Source: Bifidobacterium imperatoris (GTDB taxonomy: Bacteria > Actinomycetota > Actinomycetes > Actinomycetales > Bifidobacteriaceae). From it: a stretch of DNA of 64,000 nucleotides. A program made the translations under genes and the position numbers. The notes beneath the pieces are model-generated. The model was not told the origin of the DNA. It ran no database searches and saw nothing but the letters and a program-made list of their open reading frames with translations. The stretch spans positions 1 through 64,000 of the forward strand of contig NZ_NMWV01000010.1 of NCBI RefSeq assembly GCF_002860405.1, read 5' to 3'. Positions 43,928 through 53,286 of the stretch are shown piece after piece (position 1 is the stretch's first letter; every line of letters starts with the position of its first letter).

Positions 43928-46003
43928 ATGACTCAATTTTCCGTTATTAATAATGGCCATTCATTGGCTTGGACCGGTGACGGCGAATACCTGCGTATCG
44001 ATCCGTGGGGCAAGAATTCCTTGCGTGTCCGCGCTGCGAAAATGCATGAGCCGCTTGACTTGGACTTCGCTCTTGAACAGCCTTCGGCTGGTTCTGGTGA
44101 ATATGCAACCGTTACGATTGATGCCGAAGATGACACAGCTCAATTCGTGAATGGCGAGATTACCGTCAAAGCTGAAGCCCGGCATTGGCGGTATGGCTCT
44201 TCCGGATATGAAGAGTTCCGTTGCGTGCTCAGTTTCTGGAAAACCTCAGATGGTTCGTTGCTATTCAAGGAATTGCCGGAAGGTGGTTCACTGAACCTGC
44301 AAGCACGTCATTATGAACCAATTCCAGGTGGAGACCATGCCATCACGGTATTGTTCGTGGCTCCGGAGGATGAACACCTCTATGGCATGGGCGAATACCA
44401 ACAACATGTGATGGATTTGAAAGGATCGACGTTCGAACTCGCGCATCGCAATTCGCAGGCTTCCGTGCCGTTCGTGGTATCTTCCGCCGGATACGGCTTC
44501 CTGTGGAACAATCCGGCAGTGGGTGAAGCGACGTTTGCGAAGAACCGCACGGTATGGAAAGCGGAATCATCCAAACAGATTGATTATTGGGTTACCGTCG
44601 GTGTCACTCCGGCCGATATTGAACGCAACTACGCGAACGCCACTGGCCATGCGCCGGTGATGCCCGAATGGGGACTGGGATTCTGGCAATGCAAACTGCG
44701 GTATTGGAATCAGGAACAGTTACTGAATGTCGCACGTGGCTTCAAGCAACGCGGCATCCCGCTGGATTTGATCGTTATCGATTTCTTCCACTGGCCGTAT
44801 ATGGGCGACTATCGTTTTGAACAAGAATTCTGGCCCAATCCCAAAGCCATGTGCGAGGAACTGCATCAGATGGGTGTCAAACTCATGGTGTCCGTATGGC
44901 CGCAGGTGTCCATTAACTCCGAAAACTATGTGGAGATGAAATCCCGGAATCTGCTCGTCAAAGCGGAACGCGGCGAAGACCTTGGCATGATGTTTGAAGA
45001 GCCGAGTCAATACTATGATGCGACCAATCCCGCCGCACGCGCCTATGTGTGGGAGAAATGCAAGAAGAACTACGCCGACTGCGGTGTGGACGCCTTCTGG
45101 CTGGACGAAGCTGAACCTGAATATGGCTCGTACAATTTTGACAACTACCGCTATTACACCGGTCCAAACGTGCAGGTGGGCAATACCTATCCACGCGATT
45201 ACAACCGAGGCTTCTATGAAGGCCAAATGGCCTATGGCCGTGAAGGACAGATCGTCAACCTGACGCGATGCGCATGGGCTGGCTCGCAGAAATACGGTGC
45301 GTTGGTTTGGTCTGGAGATGTAGGCTCGACATTCGATGATTTGAAGCATCAAATCACCTGCGCTATCCACATGGGCATGGCTGGTATCCCGTGGTTCACC
45401 ACCGATATGGGGGGCTTCCACGACGGCGATATCAACTCCGATTACTTCCGCGAGGTCTTCCTGCGCTGGGCTCAGTTCTCCTGCTTCTCGCCGGTGATGC
45501 GCAATCACGGTGATCGCTCTGCATTGCAGCCAGACGGCACCATGAAGGAAACTATCACCCGAGCGGATGGCACGCATCGTTCGCCGTCCGGTGCGGATAA
45601 CGAGCCGTGGAGCATGGGGAAGAACGTCGAGAAGATTCTCGTCAAGTTCATACGCCTGCGTGAACTGTTGCGTCCTTACACTCGTGAACTGTTTGACGCA
45701 GCGCATACGGACGGTCAGCCGCTGGTACGCGGCCTGTTCTACGAGTTTCCTGCGGACGCTGCGGCTGCAGACGTGGCCGACGAATACATGTTCGGACCGG
45801 ACCTGCTGGTGGCTCCTGTTGTGGAATATGGTGCTCGCAAACGCAGCGTCTATCTGCCAGGAGATGCGGACGTGACCTGGACTGACCTGCACAGCGGCGA
45901 ACAGTACGCTGGCGGTAGCACGGCTACGGTTTCGGCTCCGCTCGATGTTGTTCCCGTGTTTGCTCGCGACGGGCAGGACCACGGTTTGGCCGGAGCTTTG
46001 TAA
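43928..46003 (+). CDS. GH31 family glycosidase, probable alpha-xylosidase
   Basis: 691 aa. Family GH31: nucleophile Asp in FWLDEAEPEYG (near residue 392), acid/base Asp in RNHGDRSAL (near 527), plus the FWQCKLRYWNQEQL and IVIDFFHWPYMGDYRFE segments of the barrel. Length and motifs fit YicI/XylQ-type alpha-xylosidases better than short alpha-glucosidases, but alpha-glucosidase or alpha-galactosidase action cannot be excluded. There is no signal peptide, so it works inside the cell on imported oligosaccharides. The ATG at 43928 follows the permease stop by 5 bp. It is in the LacI-controlled operon. Confidence 0.88.
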   Translation: MTQFSVINNGHSLAWTGDGEYLRIDPWGKNSLRVRAAKMHEPLDLDFALEQPSAGSGEYATVTIDAEDDTAQFVNGEITVKAEARHWRYGSSGYEEFRCVLSFWKTSDGSLLFKELPEGGSLNLQARHYEPIPGGDHAITVLFVAPEDEHLYGMGEYQQHVMDLKGSTFELAHRNSQASVPFVVSSAGYGFLWNNPAVGEATFAKNRTVWKAESSKQIDYWVTVGVTPADIERNYANATGHAPVMPEWGLGFWQCKLRYWNQEQLLNVARGFKQRGIPLDLIVIDFFHWPYMGDYRFEQEFWPNPKAMCEELHQMGVKLMVSVWPQVSINSENYVEMKSRNLLVKAERGEDLGMMFEEPSQYYDATNPAARAYVWEKCKKNYADCGVDAFWLDEAEPEYGSYNFDNYRYYTGPNVQVGNTYPRDYNRGFYEGQMAYGREGQIVNLTRCAWAGSQKYGALVWSGDVGSTFDDLKHQITCAIHMGMAGIPWFTTDMGGFHDGDINSDYFREVFLRWAQFSCFSPVMRNHGDRSALQPDGTMKETITRADGTHRSPSGADNEPWSMGKNVEKILVKFIRLRELLRPYTRELFDAAHTDGQPLVRGLFYEFPADAAAADVADEYMFGPDLLVAPVVEYGARKRSVYLPGDADVTWTDLHSGEQYAGGSTATVSAPLDVVPVFARDGQDHGLAGAL

Positions 46004-46049
46004 AGCGGCGTTGCAGACCGATATTGCGACATTGCCTCAACACATATGT

Positions 46050-46107
46050 GCCGCTTCATGCTCTCTATTCGTTTTTGTTTCATTGTCTCAGCAGAGCATG
46101 AAGCGGC
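46050..46107 (+). repeat. strong stem-loop between GH31 and the wall-anchored enzyme
   Basis: A perfect 15-bp stem (GCCGCTTCATGCTCT with AGAGCATGAAGCGGC) with a 28-nt loop that contains a T run. It resembles the stem-loop at 42024 in size and place and may end the operon or adjust expression of the next gene. Confidence 0.75.
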
Positions 46108-46182
46108 TCCAAACATAACTGAAGAACAACTGAATATTGGAAAAATGAAGATGGATTAAAGACCCCTTATCAAAGGAGAATT

Positions 46183-49100
46183 ATGGGGTATTGGAAGAAG
46201 GCAGTAGGCTCGGGCCTTGCGGTGGCGACATTGTTCGCCGGATTGATTGTGCCGATGACGGCACAGGCCGAGGAGTCGCAACCCAATGAATCAGCGCCAT
46301 CGCAAACCGCGCAGGCAAAAGCTGCAAAAACAACAACCGATGCGAAGGTGCCTGAACCAGTCGTCGATTACACCTTCGATGATGTGAAGGCAGGCGCTGC
46401 CACAGTGGCCAACAGTGGTTCGGGCGCAGCGGACTATAACGGTTCCGTTGTCAATGCAGATGAATTGAAGGCTGGAACACGCGGCGGTAAAGCTACCTTG
46501 CAGCTTCCGGCTGCGGCAAAAGGTGCGGATCAGGCCAAGCAGCCATATATCAAGATTCCCAACGGTATTTACAAGAATGCCAAGGGTGTTACCGTCTCCA
46601 CTTGGATCAATTGGGATGGCAATGCCAACGACAATGCGCCGTGGACGTTCATCATCGGCGGTGACAAGCTGTCCAACAACAATCGTGGTGTGTTCTTCAG
46701 CCCCACTGAAAGCGGCAAATTGACCGTTGTGGCCAATGATGGCGGCGAATACAAGGCCAACCATACTGCAGCATTGACTGCCAACGTGTGGACGCATATG
46801 ACCATCACCGAAGACGGTAACACGTTGGCCGTATACCTCAACGGTCAGAAGGTGGATGAGCAAGCCTCAACCATTGATTTCATGAAGCTGCACAATGATG
46901 CAAGCACGTATTCCGGCCTGATTGGTCGCACGCAGTGGACCGAACAATTCGCCTCATACTTCGGTGGACAACTTGATGATTTCCAAGTGTGGAACAGCGC
47001 GCTCAACGCTGATCAAGTTGCTGCAGCGTATGACGAAGTAGCTCCGAAAGTGACCAGGCTCGACCAGAGCGAGTGGAATATCGAAACCATGTCGGGTACT
47101 ACACCGGCTTTGCCTGCAACCGTGGGGGCTAAGTCCGATGATGGGACATACTCCGCGACTATCACGTGGAATGCCATTGACCCCAAGTCCTATGAACGCG
47201 GCGGTAAGTTCGACGTGAAGGGAACAGCCGCAGGCAAGGAAGTCGTGGCTCATGTGACCGTGATTGGTACCGGCGACGCCACCGCCGATCTGTCCAAGTC
47301 GACCGGCGCGTTCATGGGAGGTGCCGCTGGCACCTTGTACGGCGTCTATGACGAGAACCTGCCGAGCAACAATCTGGTGGATGGTATCAATCTGCGTACC
47401 GTGTCAACCAAGGCGCAGGATGGTCCGCAGCACCCTGGCGCCGATGCGCTCGAGGTGGCCAAGAACGTCACCGACTCGTCCAACGGCAAGACCTTCATCT
47501 ACATGACCGATATCTGGCGTGGATTCCCGTACCAGTGGCGTAGCGATTCCGAAGCCACGGACCCCGCGTATAAAGCGGCGGTTGGGGACACGTCCACGTA
47601 TGCCGATGACAAATACGATGATGAATCCTGCAAGGCGGTAATCGACAACTACACCACCAAGCTGGTGGCGGAAGCCAAGCAGGTTGCCACGTTGGACGTC
47701 AAGTATCAGAAGAACATTGTGTTTGCCCCGTACAACGAGCCGAATGGCAATATGTTTACTGGTGAATACAAGCCGAGTTGGAATCTGAATTTGCCAGATA
47801 CGTCATGCAATAAAAAGAGCATGCTCGATGACCCGACGATGTTCTACTATGCTTGGGATACCGCATATGCCGCATTGCGAAAGAACGCTCCCAATGCTCT
47901 CATCGGAGGCCCAAACTTCAGTGAGCTGTTCCCCGACAATATGAAGGCATTCCTCGAACATGCTGCCCAAAGCGACACCATGCCGGATTACAACATGTGG
48001 CATGAATTGAGTGAACCATCTCTCATCAATGCGAATGTTCCCAAATACCGCAAGTTGGAGGCGGAAGCGTTTGCCGGTACCAAATATGAAGGTAAGCAAC
48101 TGCCGATTAATCTTTCCGAATACGCGTACAACTACCACACTTCCGTTCCGGGGCAGATGATCCAATGGGTATCTGCCTTGGAACAGCAGAAAGTGGATGG
48201 TGATATCGCCTACTGGAATATGGATGGTAATTTATCCGATTCAGCCGTGGAATCCAACCGCGGCAACGGCCAGTGGTGGTTACTCAAGGAATACTCAGAA
48301 ATGACCGGCGACACGGTGGAACTTCATGTACCATCATCGGATAGCTACACATTGCAGGGTGTAGCGACTCTTGATACATCCAAGAAGCAAGCCAAAGCCA
48401 TCATCGGTGGCACGAATGGAGCCGGTACTTTCACTTTTGCTCATGTGCCATCTGATGTCTTTGGCGATACCGCATTGGTGACAGTCAAGAAAATCGGATG
48501 GTCAGGCACCATCGGAGATAACGCTGGACCTGATGTCATTGCGCAGTTCACGACGAAGATTTCATCGGATGGTTCCGTGGCAGTGGACTTTGGGACTGAT
48601 GCACTGCAAAAGATGAATGCCGATGATGCATATGTGATTACCTTAGAGCCAGGTACCAATGCATCTGTGACGGCTCAGTCTCGAGTCACATGGAAGAAGA
48701 CATACGAGGCTGAAAACGCCGAGGCTGGTGGACAAGCACAGGTATATCCTGCGGGCTCGTTCGGTAAGCCTTCTGCTGTAAGCGCGTTCTTTGCCTCTGG
48801 GCAGGATGCTTCCGGCAATTCGATTCCAGGCGGAGCAGTTGCAAACTTCTATGCAGGCAGTACATCGACATTGACCTTCAACATTGATGCGCCTGAGACT
48901 GGCACGTACGATTTGTCGGTGTTCAATGGTGCTTACAACGGGACCGATTACAATCCATCCGGACCTGCAAGCTTCTTTGTGACCGTCAATGGTGGCTTTG
49001 AACAAGAGCTGCACAGTCGTCTGGTGTACAAGTGGTGGGTCTGGGACCACACTGATACGACGGTGAAGTTGAACAAGGGGAGCAATACGATTGTGTTGTC

Positions 49101-50277
49101 CTCCACCAGCCTTGATGGCAAGTCCATGAATGGCACCATGGCGTTCGACAAGATCGATCTGTCGCTGCCGAGCGAGACTGCGGGCACCCGCGTCTACGAA
49201 GCCGAGGATTCCCGCCTAACCTCCGGCGCTACGGTCGACTATTCTGGCAAGTCCGGTGTGGCCCAGCTCGGTGCTGATCAGTCGGCTACCTTCTGGGTGT
49301 ACGCCAAGAACGCCGGCACCCATGCCATCACCGTGAATGCTTTCGGCAAGTACCAGGTGTCGGTCAACGGCAATGATGTCGGCAAGCAGACAAAGTTCGA
49401 CGCCACGCTCGAGGGCGGCATCAACAAGATCGTCGTCACCGGAGGCGATGTCGATTCCATCACCGTGGCCGGGAATGACGACAAGGCCTTGCAGTCGACC
49501 ACTTATCAGGCCGAGGATGCCAAGATCGCCGGCAGCGCCAAGGCCGAGGATCTTTCTCTGGCCGATGGCGGCAAGGCCGTGACCGGCATTGGCGGCAAGG
49601 AGGAAGGCAATGGCAACACCCTGACCTTCGACAAGGTGAAGGTGGATGCCGACGGCACGTATGCGCTGACGTTCCGCTACTCCAACGAGGAGCAGATCGC
49701 CGCTACGCACTACAACCCGGATGTCATCGCTCGCAACATGTACATCAAGGTCAATGGCAAGTTGGTCAAGACCATGACCCTGCCATGCACATTCAACAAG
49801 AACAACTTCTTCGAGGCGACCACGTATGTACCGCTCAAGGCAGGGGAGAACTCAATTGAACTCTCCGGCTATGAGCGACTGTCCTTCGGAGACGTTCAGG
49901 CCGACGGTTCCCTGAAGAAGGTGTCGTTGAACGATCGTTGGGCCGCGTATGGCATTCCGAATGTGCGCTCGCAGTATGCTCCGAACATCGACTATATGAA
50001 GGTGGCCAAGGCCGCAAGCGTTAAGGTCGAGGAACCCGACAATTCTGGTGACAATGGTCAGCAGAAGCCGGGTGACAATGAGCAGAACTCGGGTACTGAT
50101 CAAGGGCAGAATCAGAACGGCAACCAGCAGAAGCCTGAAGGCAACAAGGGTCAAGGCAATAAGCTTGATAAGCCACTGTCGAACACTGGTTCCGCTGTTG
50201 GCATTGTGGCCGGTGTTGGTCTGTTGCTCGTGGTTGCAGCTGGTGTGATGCTGATGGTTCGGCGTCGTAAGGAATAA
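46183..50277 (+). CDS. wall-anchored multidomain glycoside hydrolase (GH39-like) with LamG and CBM-like modules
   Basis: 1364 aa. A signal peptide ends near TAQAEESQ. Modules in order: LamG/concanavalin-like (about 60-285, VSTWINWDGN, GGQLDDFQVWN), an Ig-like Big_4 domain (about 295-375, VTRLDQSEWNIET), a (beta/alpha)8 catalytic domain (about 385-700) with FAPYNEPNG (Glu near 519, probable acid/base) and NLSEYAYN (Glu near 646, probable nucleophile), and then three YEAE/YQAE beta-sandwich modules like CBM6/35 (from about 838, 1005, 1105). The C-terminus has a Gly/Gln/Asn-rich wall spacer, LSNTG (an LPXTG variant), a membrane segment and RRRKE, so sortase links it to the cell wall. Bifidobacterial GH39-type enzymes include 3-O-alpha-D-galactosyl-alpha-L-arabinofuranosidase for gum arabic. 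The GH31 partner suggests a side chain with an alpha-linked sugar. Substrate is inference. Confidence 0.82.
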   Translation: MGYWKKAVGSGLAVATLFAGLIVPMTAQAEESQPNESAPSQTAQAKAAKTTTDAKVPEPVVDYTFDDVKAGAATVANSGSGAADYNGSVVNADELKAGTRGGKATLQLPAAAKGADQAKQPYIKIPNGIYKNAKGVTVSTWINWDGNANDNAPWTFIIGGDKLSNNNRGVFFSPTESGKLTVVANDGGEYKANHTAALTANVWTHMTITEDGNTLAVYLNGQKVDEQASTIDFMKLHNDASTYSGLIGRTQWTEQFASYFGGQLDDFQVWNSALNADQVAAAYDEVAPKVTRLDQSEWNIETMSGTTPALPATVGAKSDDGTYSATITWNAIDPKSYERGGKFDVKGTAAGKEVVAHVTVIGTGDATADLSKSTGAFMGGAAGTLYGVYDENLPSNNLVDGINLRTVSTKAQDGPQHPGADALEVAKNVTDSSNGKTFIYMTDIWRGFPYQWRSDSEATDPAYKAAVGDTSTYADDKYDDESCKAVIDNYTTKLVAEAKQVATLDVKYQKNIVFAPYNEPNGNMFTGEYKPSWNLNLPDTSCNKKSMLDDPTMFYYAWDTAYAALRKNAPNALIGGPNFSELFPDNMKAFLEHAAQSDTMPDYNMWHELSEPSLINANVPKYRKLEAEAFAGTKYEGKQLPINLSEYAYNYHTSVPGQMIQWVSALEQQKVDGDIAYWNMDGNLSDSAVESNRGNGQWWLLKEYSEMTGDTVELHVPSSDSYTLQGVATLDTSKKQAKAIIGGTNGAGTFTFAHVPSDVFGDTALVTVKKIGWSGTIGDNAGPDVIAQFTTKISSDGSVAVDFGTDALQKMNADDAYVITLEPGTNASVTAQSRVTWKKTYEAENAEAGGQAQVYPAGSFGKPSAVSAFFASGQDASGNSIPGGAVANFYAGSTSTLTFNIDAPETGTYDLSVFNGAYNGTDYNPSGPASFFVTVNGGFEQELHSRLVYKWWVWDHTDTTVKLNKGSNTIVLSSTSLDGKSMNGTMAFDKIDLSLPSETAGTRVYEAEDSRLTSGATVDYSGKSGVAQLGADQSATFWVYAKNAGTHAITVNAFGKYQVSVNGNDVGKQTKFDATLEGGINKIVVTGGDVDSITVAGNDDKALQSTTYQAEDAKIAGSAKAEDLSLADGGKAVTGIGGKEEGNGNTLTFDKVKVDADGTYALTFRYSNEEQIAATHYNPDVIARNMYIKVNGKLVKTMTLPCTFNKNNFFEATTYVPLKAGENSIELSGYERLSFGDVQADGSLKKVSLNDRWAAYGIPNVRSQYAPNIDYMKVAKAASVKVEEPDNSGDNGQQKPGDNEQNSGTDQGQNQNGNQQKPEGNKGQGNKLDKPLSNTGSAVGIVAGVGLLLVVAAGVMLMVRRRKE

Positions 50278-50319
50278 TCAACCGTAGTCGCAAGACTTGC
50301 ACTGCGTCTGATTATGTGA

Positions 50320-50367
50320 GTATGCGCTGATGCTCGCCGATAACGTTCGGTGAACATCAGCGCATAC
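50320..50367. terminator. bidirectional terminator between convergent genes
   Basis: A perfect 13-bp stem (GTATGCGCTGATG with CATCAGCGCATAC) followed by GTTTATTTA on the plus strand, between the wall-anchored enzyme and the convergent DUF2252 gene. Confidence 0.8.
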
Positions 50368-50373
50368 GTTTAT

Positions 50374-51819
50374 TTACTTAGCACACGGCAGATCGCCGGA
50401 CTTGATGAGCTTCTTGAATACGGCGTAATCCTCATCGTTCTGCTCGGCATAACTGACGGCGAACGAGGCGATGGCCTGATCGAATTCGTCGGTGCCACCC
50501 ATGTAATTGGCAATGGCAATGGAGTCACCGGTGCGGGCATGCGCATGAGCCAACGACCATGCGCACATGCGCGACAAATCACTCAAACCGGAAGCGTTGA
50601 GATTATCGATATCAATCGAACCCTTGCCATTCCACAGTTGACGTACATAATAATCGCGTTTGCGACCATCCTCAGCCATGAAGCTGGACCAGCCCAGAAG
50701 CACATCGGCGGTGCTCTGAATCAGCTTCTGCCCCTGCACCACGCGCTCGCCATGCGTAGCATAACGAGAAGCGCCACAATAGTGCTCAAGTACGGAATAG
50801 GTGGCTTCTTTCATCTGCAGCATCATCGGGTCATCGATATCGCGGGCAATCCATACAGACGTCCATGCACGCTGGCCAACCGAACCGACGCCGACCACTT
50901 TGCGGGCGGAATCCTGATAACGCAAATGGTCGAACACCATGCGTCGATCGTCATACAAAGAATGACGATAGCTTTCCAGCAACGTATCGAGACGAGCCTG
51001 CAACGCTTCAGGATCGGCATAATCAGTGAGCTCGTTGATCGGCACTAATTCCGGAGGATCGGACTTGAAGCGCAGTTTGCCGCCTTCATAGCGGCACAGT
51101 TTCGCGGCGGCGGCATCGTTATCCTTCAGCAGGGCCTTCATCGCAGCCTGACGCAAGACAGGATTACGCTTGGAGCCACTGGTTTCAAAACGATCCAACG
51201 TCTCCTCAACATCCAAATGCTCATACCAGGCATCCAGATAATCCATTTCGGAGAACCATTTCATGCGCTCGCGGTAGGTACGCACACATTGCAATACCGC
51301 AGCACGGCGATCCTTGGTTTTGAGCTTATTGGCACGTCCGCAAATCTCCACAGAAACAGCCAAACGCTTCAAATCCCATTCCCACGGGCCAATGGCGGTC
51401 TCATCGAAATCATTGATATCGAACACCAGTCGAGCGGAAGGGGAGCGGAAGATACCGAAGTTGCCAATATGCGCATCGCCCACGCACTGCACCGGAATAC
51501 CTGTCACCGGAGTAGATGCCAAGTCATTAGTCATAATGAGTACGGTGCCACGGTAGAAGGTGAACGGGCTGACACTCATACGCTTATAACGCAGCGGAAT
51601 CAACTCCGGCACACGGATTGCGGACTGCTCCTCCAAAAGACTGATGGCTTCACGTCGTCCCTCGCGAACCTGCCAGATGGCATGCGATTCAAGCGGTGCC
51701 TTGCTGCGAGCCTTAATACCGGCACGAGAACGATCTCGTGGGTTGACGGCCTGCTGCCAGCTGGTCACATCAATGGGCGGATTGGCGGATGGTGTCAGAT
51801 GGTCTTCGCTCATGGTCAT
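50374..51819 (-). CDS. DUF2252 family protein
   Basis: 481 aa. The conserved block RYKRMSVSPFTFYRGTVLIM, then VQCVGDAHIGNFGIF, then FDINDFDETAIGPWEWDLKRLAVS is characteristic of DUF2252, whose fold resembles aminoglycoside phosphotransferase/kinase-like proteins (GDAHIGNFG is like the HGDxHxxN catalytic loop and DINDFD like the metal-binding DxD). The reaction is not established. It is cytoplasmic. Two possible ATG starts (51819 and 51813) are close together and neither has a strong ribosome binding site. It is divergent from glnA with only 70 bp between starts. Confidence 0.85.
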   Translation of the reverse strand: MTMSEDHLTPSANPPIDVTSWQQAVNPRDRSRAGIKARSKAPLESHAIWQVREGRREAISLLEEQSAIRVPELIPLRYKRMSVSPFTFYRGTVLIMTNDLASTPVTGIPVQCVGDAHIGNFGIFRSPSARLVFDINDFDETAIGPWEWDLKRLAVSVEICGRANKLKTKDRRAAVLQCVRTYRERMKWFSEMDYLDAWYEHLDVEETLDRFETSGSKRNPVLRQAAMKALLKDNDAAAAKLCRYEGGKLRFKSDPPELVPINELTDYADPEALQARLDTLLESYRHSLYDDRRMVFDHLRYQDSARKVVGVGSVGQRAWTSVWIARDIDDPMMLQMKEATYSVLEHYCGASRYATHGERVVQGQKLIQSTADVLLGWSSFMAEDGRKRDYYVRQLWNGKGSIDIDNLNASGLSDLSRMCAWSLAHAHARTGDSIAIANYMGGTDEFDQAIASFAVSYAEQNDEDYAVFKKLIKSGDLPCAK

Positions 51820-51889
51820 CTACTCTAGCGCTGAACGTATATGGGATGTTAACGCGACTCGTAACACGGGTATGGAACTATAGGCCGTT

Positions 51890-53227
51890 ATGGATAAACA
51901 GCAGGAGTTTGCACTGCGCACGGTCGAGGAACGCGACGTGCGCTTTATTCGTCTTTGGTTTACGGATGTGCTGGGAACACTGAAATCCGTGGCCATTGCT
52001 CCGGCCGAACTGGAAGCCGCATTTGAAGAGGGACTCGGCTTCGATGGTTCCGCTATCGAGGGCATGACTCGAATTTCCGAAGACGATATGATCGTTCAAC
52101 CCGATCCATCCACCTTCCAGATCCTGCCGTGGCGTGGCGGCCCTCAGGGCACCGCGCGCATGTTCTGCGACATTCTGACTCCAGACGGTGAGCCGTCGCT
52201 CGGTGATCCGCGCCATGTGTTGAAGCGCGCGCTCGCCAAAGCCAAGGACAAGGGCTTCACGTTCTACGTGCACCCGGAAATTGAGTTCTATCTGTTCGAA
52301 AGCCAGGACGATTGGTCCAAGGCCCCGACCCCGATCGACGAGGGCGGCTATTTCGATCATGTGCCGCGCAGCCCAGGCATGGACTTCCGCCGCGCCACCG
52401 TGAACATGCTTGAGCAGATGGGCATTTCGGTGGAGTACTCGCATCATGAGGCTGGCCCTGGCCAGAACGAGATCGATCTGCGTTACGCCGATGCATTGAC
52501 CACGGCGGATAACATCATGACCTTCCGTACGGTGGTCAAGGAGATTTCCCTGGAGCGTGGCATCCACGCCAGCTTCATGCCGAAACCTCTGGCCGATGCA
52601 CCGGGCTCGGGCATGCACACGCATCTGAGCCTGTTCGAAGGTGACTCCAACGCGTTCTACGAGGCCGGCCAGGAATTCAACATGTCCTTGACCGCCCGAC
52701 AGTTCGCGGCTGGCATTCTCTATCATGCTGCGGAAATCTGCGCCGTGACCGATCAGTATGTCAACTCGTACAAGCGTCTGTGGGGCGGCAACGAGGCGCC
52801 GAGCTACATTTGCTGGGGCCACAACAATCGTTCCGCACTGCTGCGTATCCCGCAATACAAGCCGGGCAAGGGCAACTCCGCGCGCATGGAGTTCCGTGCG
52901 CTCGATCCGGTGGCCAACCCGTATCTGGCTTACTCGGTGCTGCTGGCTGCAGGTCTCGACGGTATCGATAAGCAGATGCAGCTGGGCGAACCCACCAGCG
53001 ATGACGTTTGGGAGCTCACCGATGGTGAACGTCAGGCTATGGGTATCCAGCCGTTGCCTCGCTCGCTTGATGAAGCCCTGAAGATTATGGAGAAATCCGA
53101 CTTCGTGGCAGGCGTACTCGGCGAACACGCGTTCGGCTACTTCCTGGACAACAAGCATCAGGAATGGGAGGAGTACAACCAGCAGGTGACTCCGTTCGAA
53201 TTGAAGAAGTACCTGCCGAAGCTGTAA
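51890..53227 (+). CDS. glnA: glutamine synthetase, type I (alpha subgroup)
   Basis: 445 aa. It makes glutamine from glutamate, ammonia and ATP. Signatures: EGLGFDGSAIEGM (beta-grasp), HPEIEFYLFE and HEAGPGQNEIDLRYADAL (metal and glutamate sites), GSGMHTHLSLFEG (His metal ligand), WGGNEAPSYICWGHNNRSALLRIP (ATP/ammonia site) and EFRALDPVANPYLAYSVLLAAGLDGI. The NLYDLPPEE adenylylation site of the beta subgroup is absent from the C-terminus, so control by GlnE-type adenylylation is unlikely; feedback inhibition or transcriptional control is more likely. It forms dodecamers in this family. Transcribed alone, with a terminator after it. Confidence 0.95.
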   Translation: MDKQQEFALRTVEERDVRFIRLWFTDVLGTLKSVAIAPAELEAAFEEGLGFDGSAIEGMTRISEDDMIVQPDPSTFQILPWRGGPQGTARMFCDILTPDGEPSLGDPRHVLKRALAKAKDKGFTFYVHPEIEFYLFESQDDWSKAPTPIDEGGYFDHVPRSPGMDFRRATVNMLEQMGISVEYSHHEAGPGQNEIDLRYADALTTADNIMTFRTVVKEISLERGIHASFMPKPLADAPGSGMHTHLSLFEGDSNAFYEAGQEFNMSLTARQFAAGILYHAAEICAVTDQYVNSYKRLWGGNEAPSYICWGHNNRSALLRIPQYKPGKGNSARMEFRALDPVANPYLAYSVLLAAGLDGIDKQMQLGEPTSDDVWELTDGERQAMGIQPLPRSLDEALKIMEKSDFVAGVLGEHAFGYFLDNKHQEWEEYNQQVTPFELKKYLPKL

Positions 53228-53248
53228 CCGCTAATTGACGCTCATGCT

Positions 53249-53285
53249 AAAGGTCCTTGAATCTCAAGATTCAAGGACCTTTTTG
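53249..53285. terminator. bidirectional terminator after glnA
   Basis: A perfect stem of about 15 bp (AAGGTCCTTGAATC with GATTCAAGGACCTT) with a short loop and TTTTT on the plus strand. It also ends the convergent gene at 53287, whose stop codon it abuts. Confidence 0.9.
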
Positions 53286-53286
53286 A

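Noticed and set aside
44720..45982. 420-codon minus-strand frame opposite the GH31 gene
   Set aside because: It is an antisense shadow; the plus strand has both GH31 catalytic aspartates.
51878..53158. 426-codon minus-strand frame opposite glnA
   Set aside because: The plus strand encodes a complete glutamine synthetase; the minus frame has no recognisable domain.
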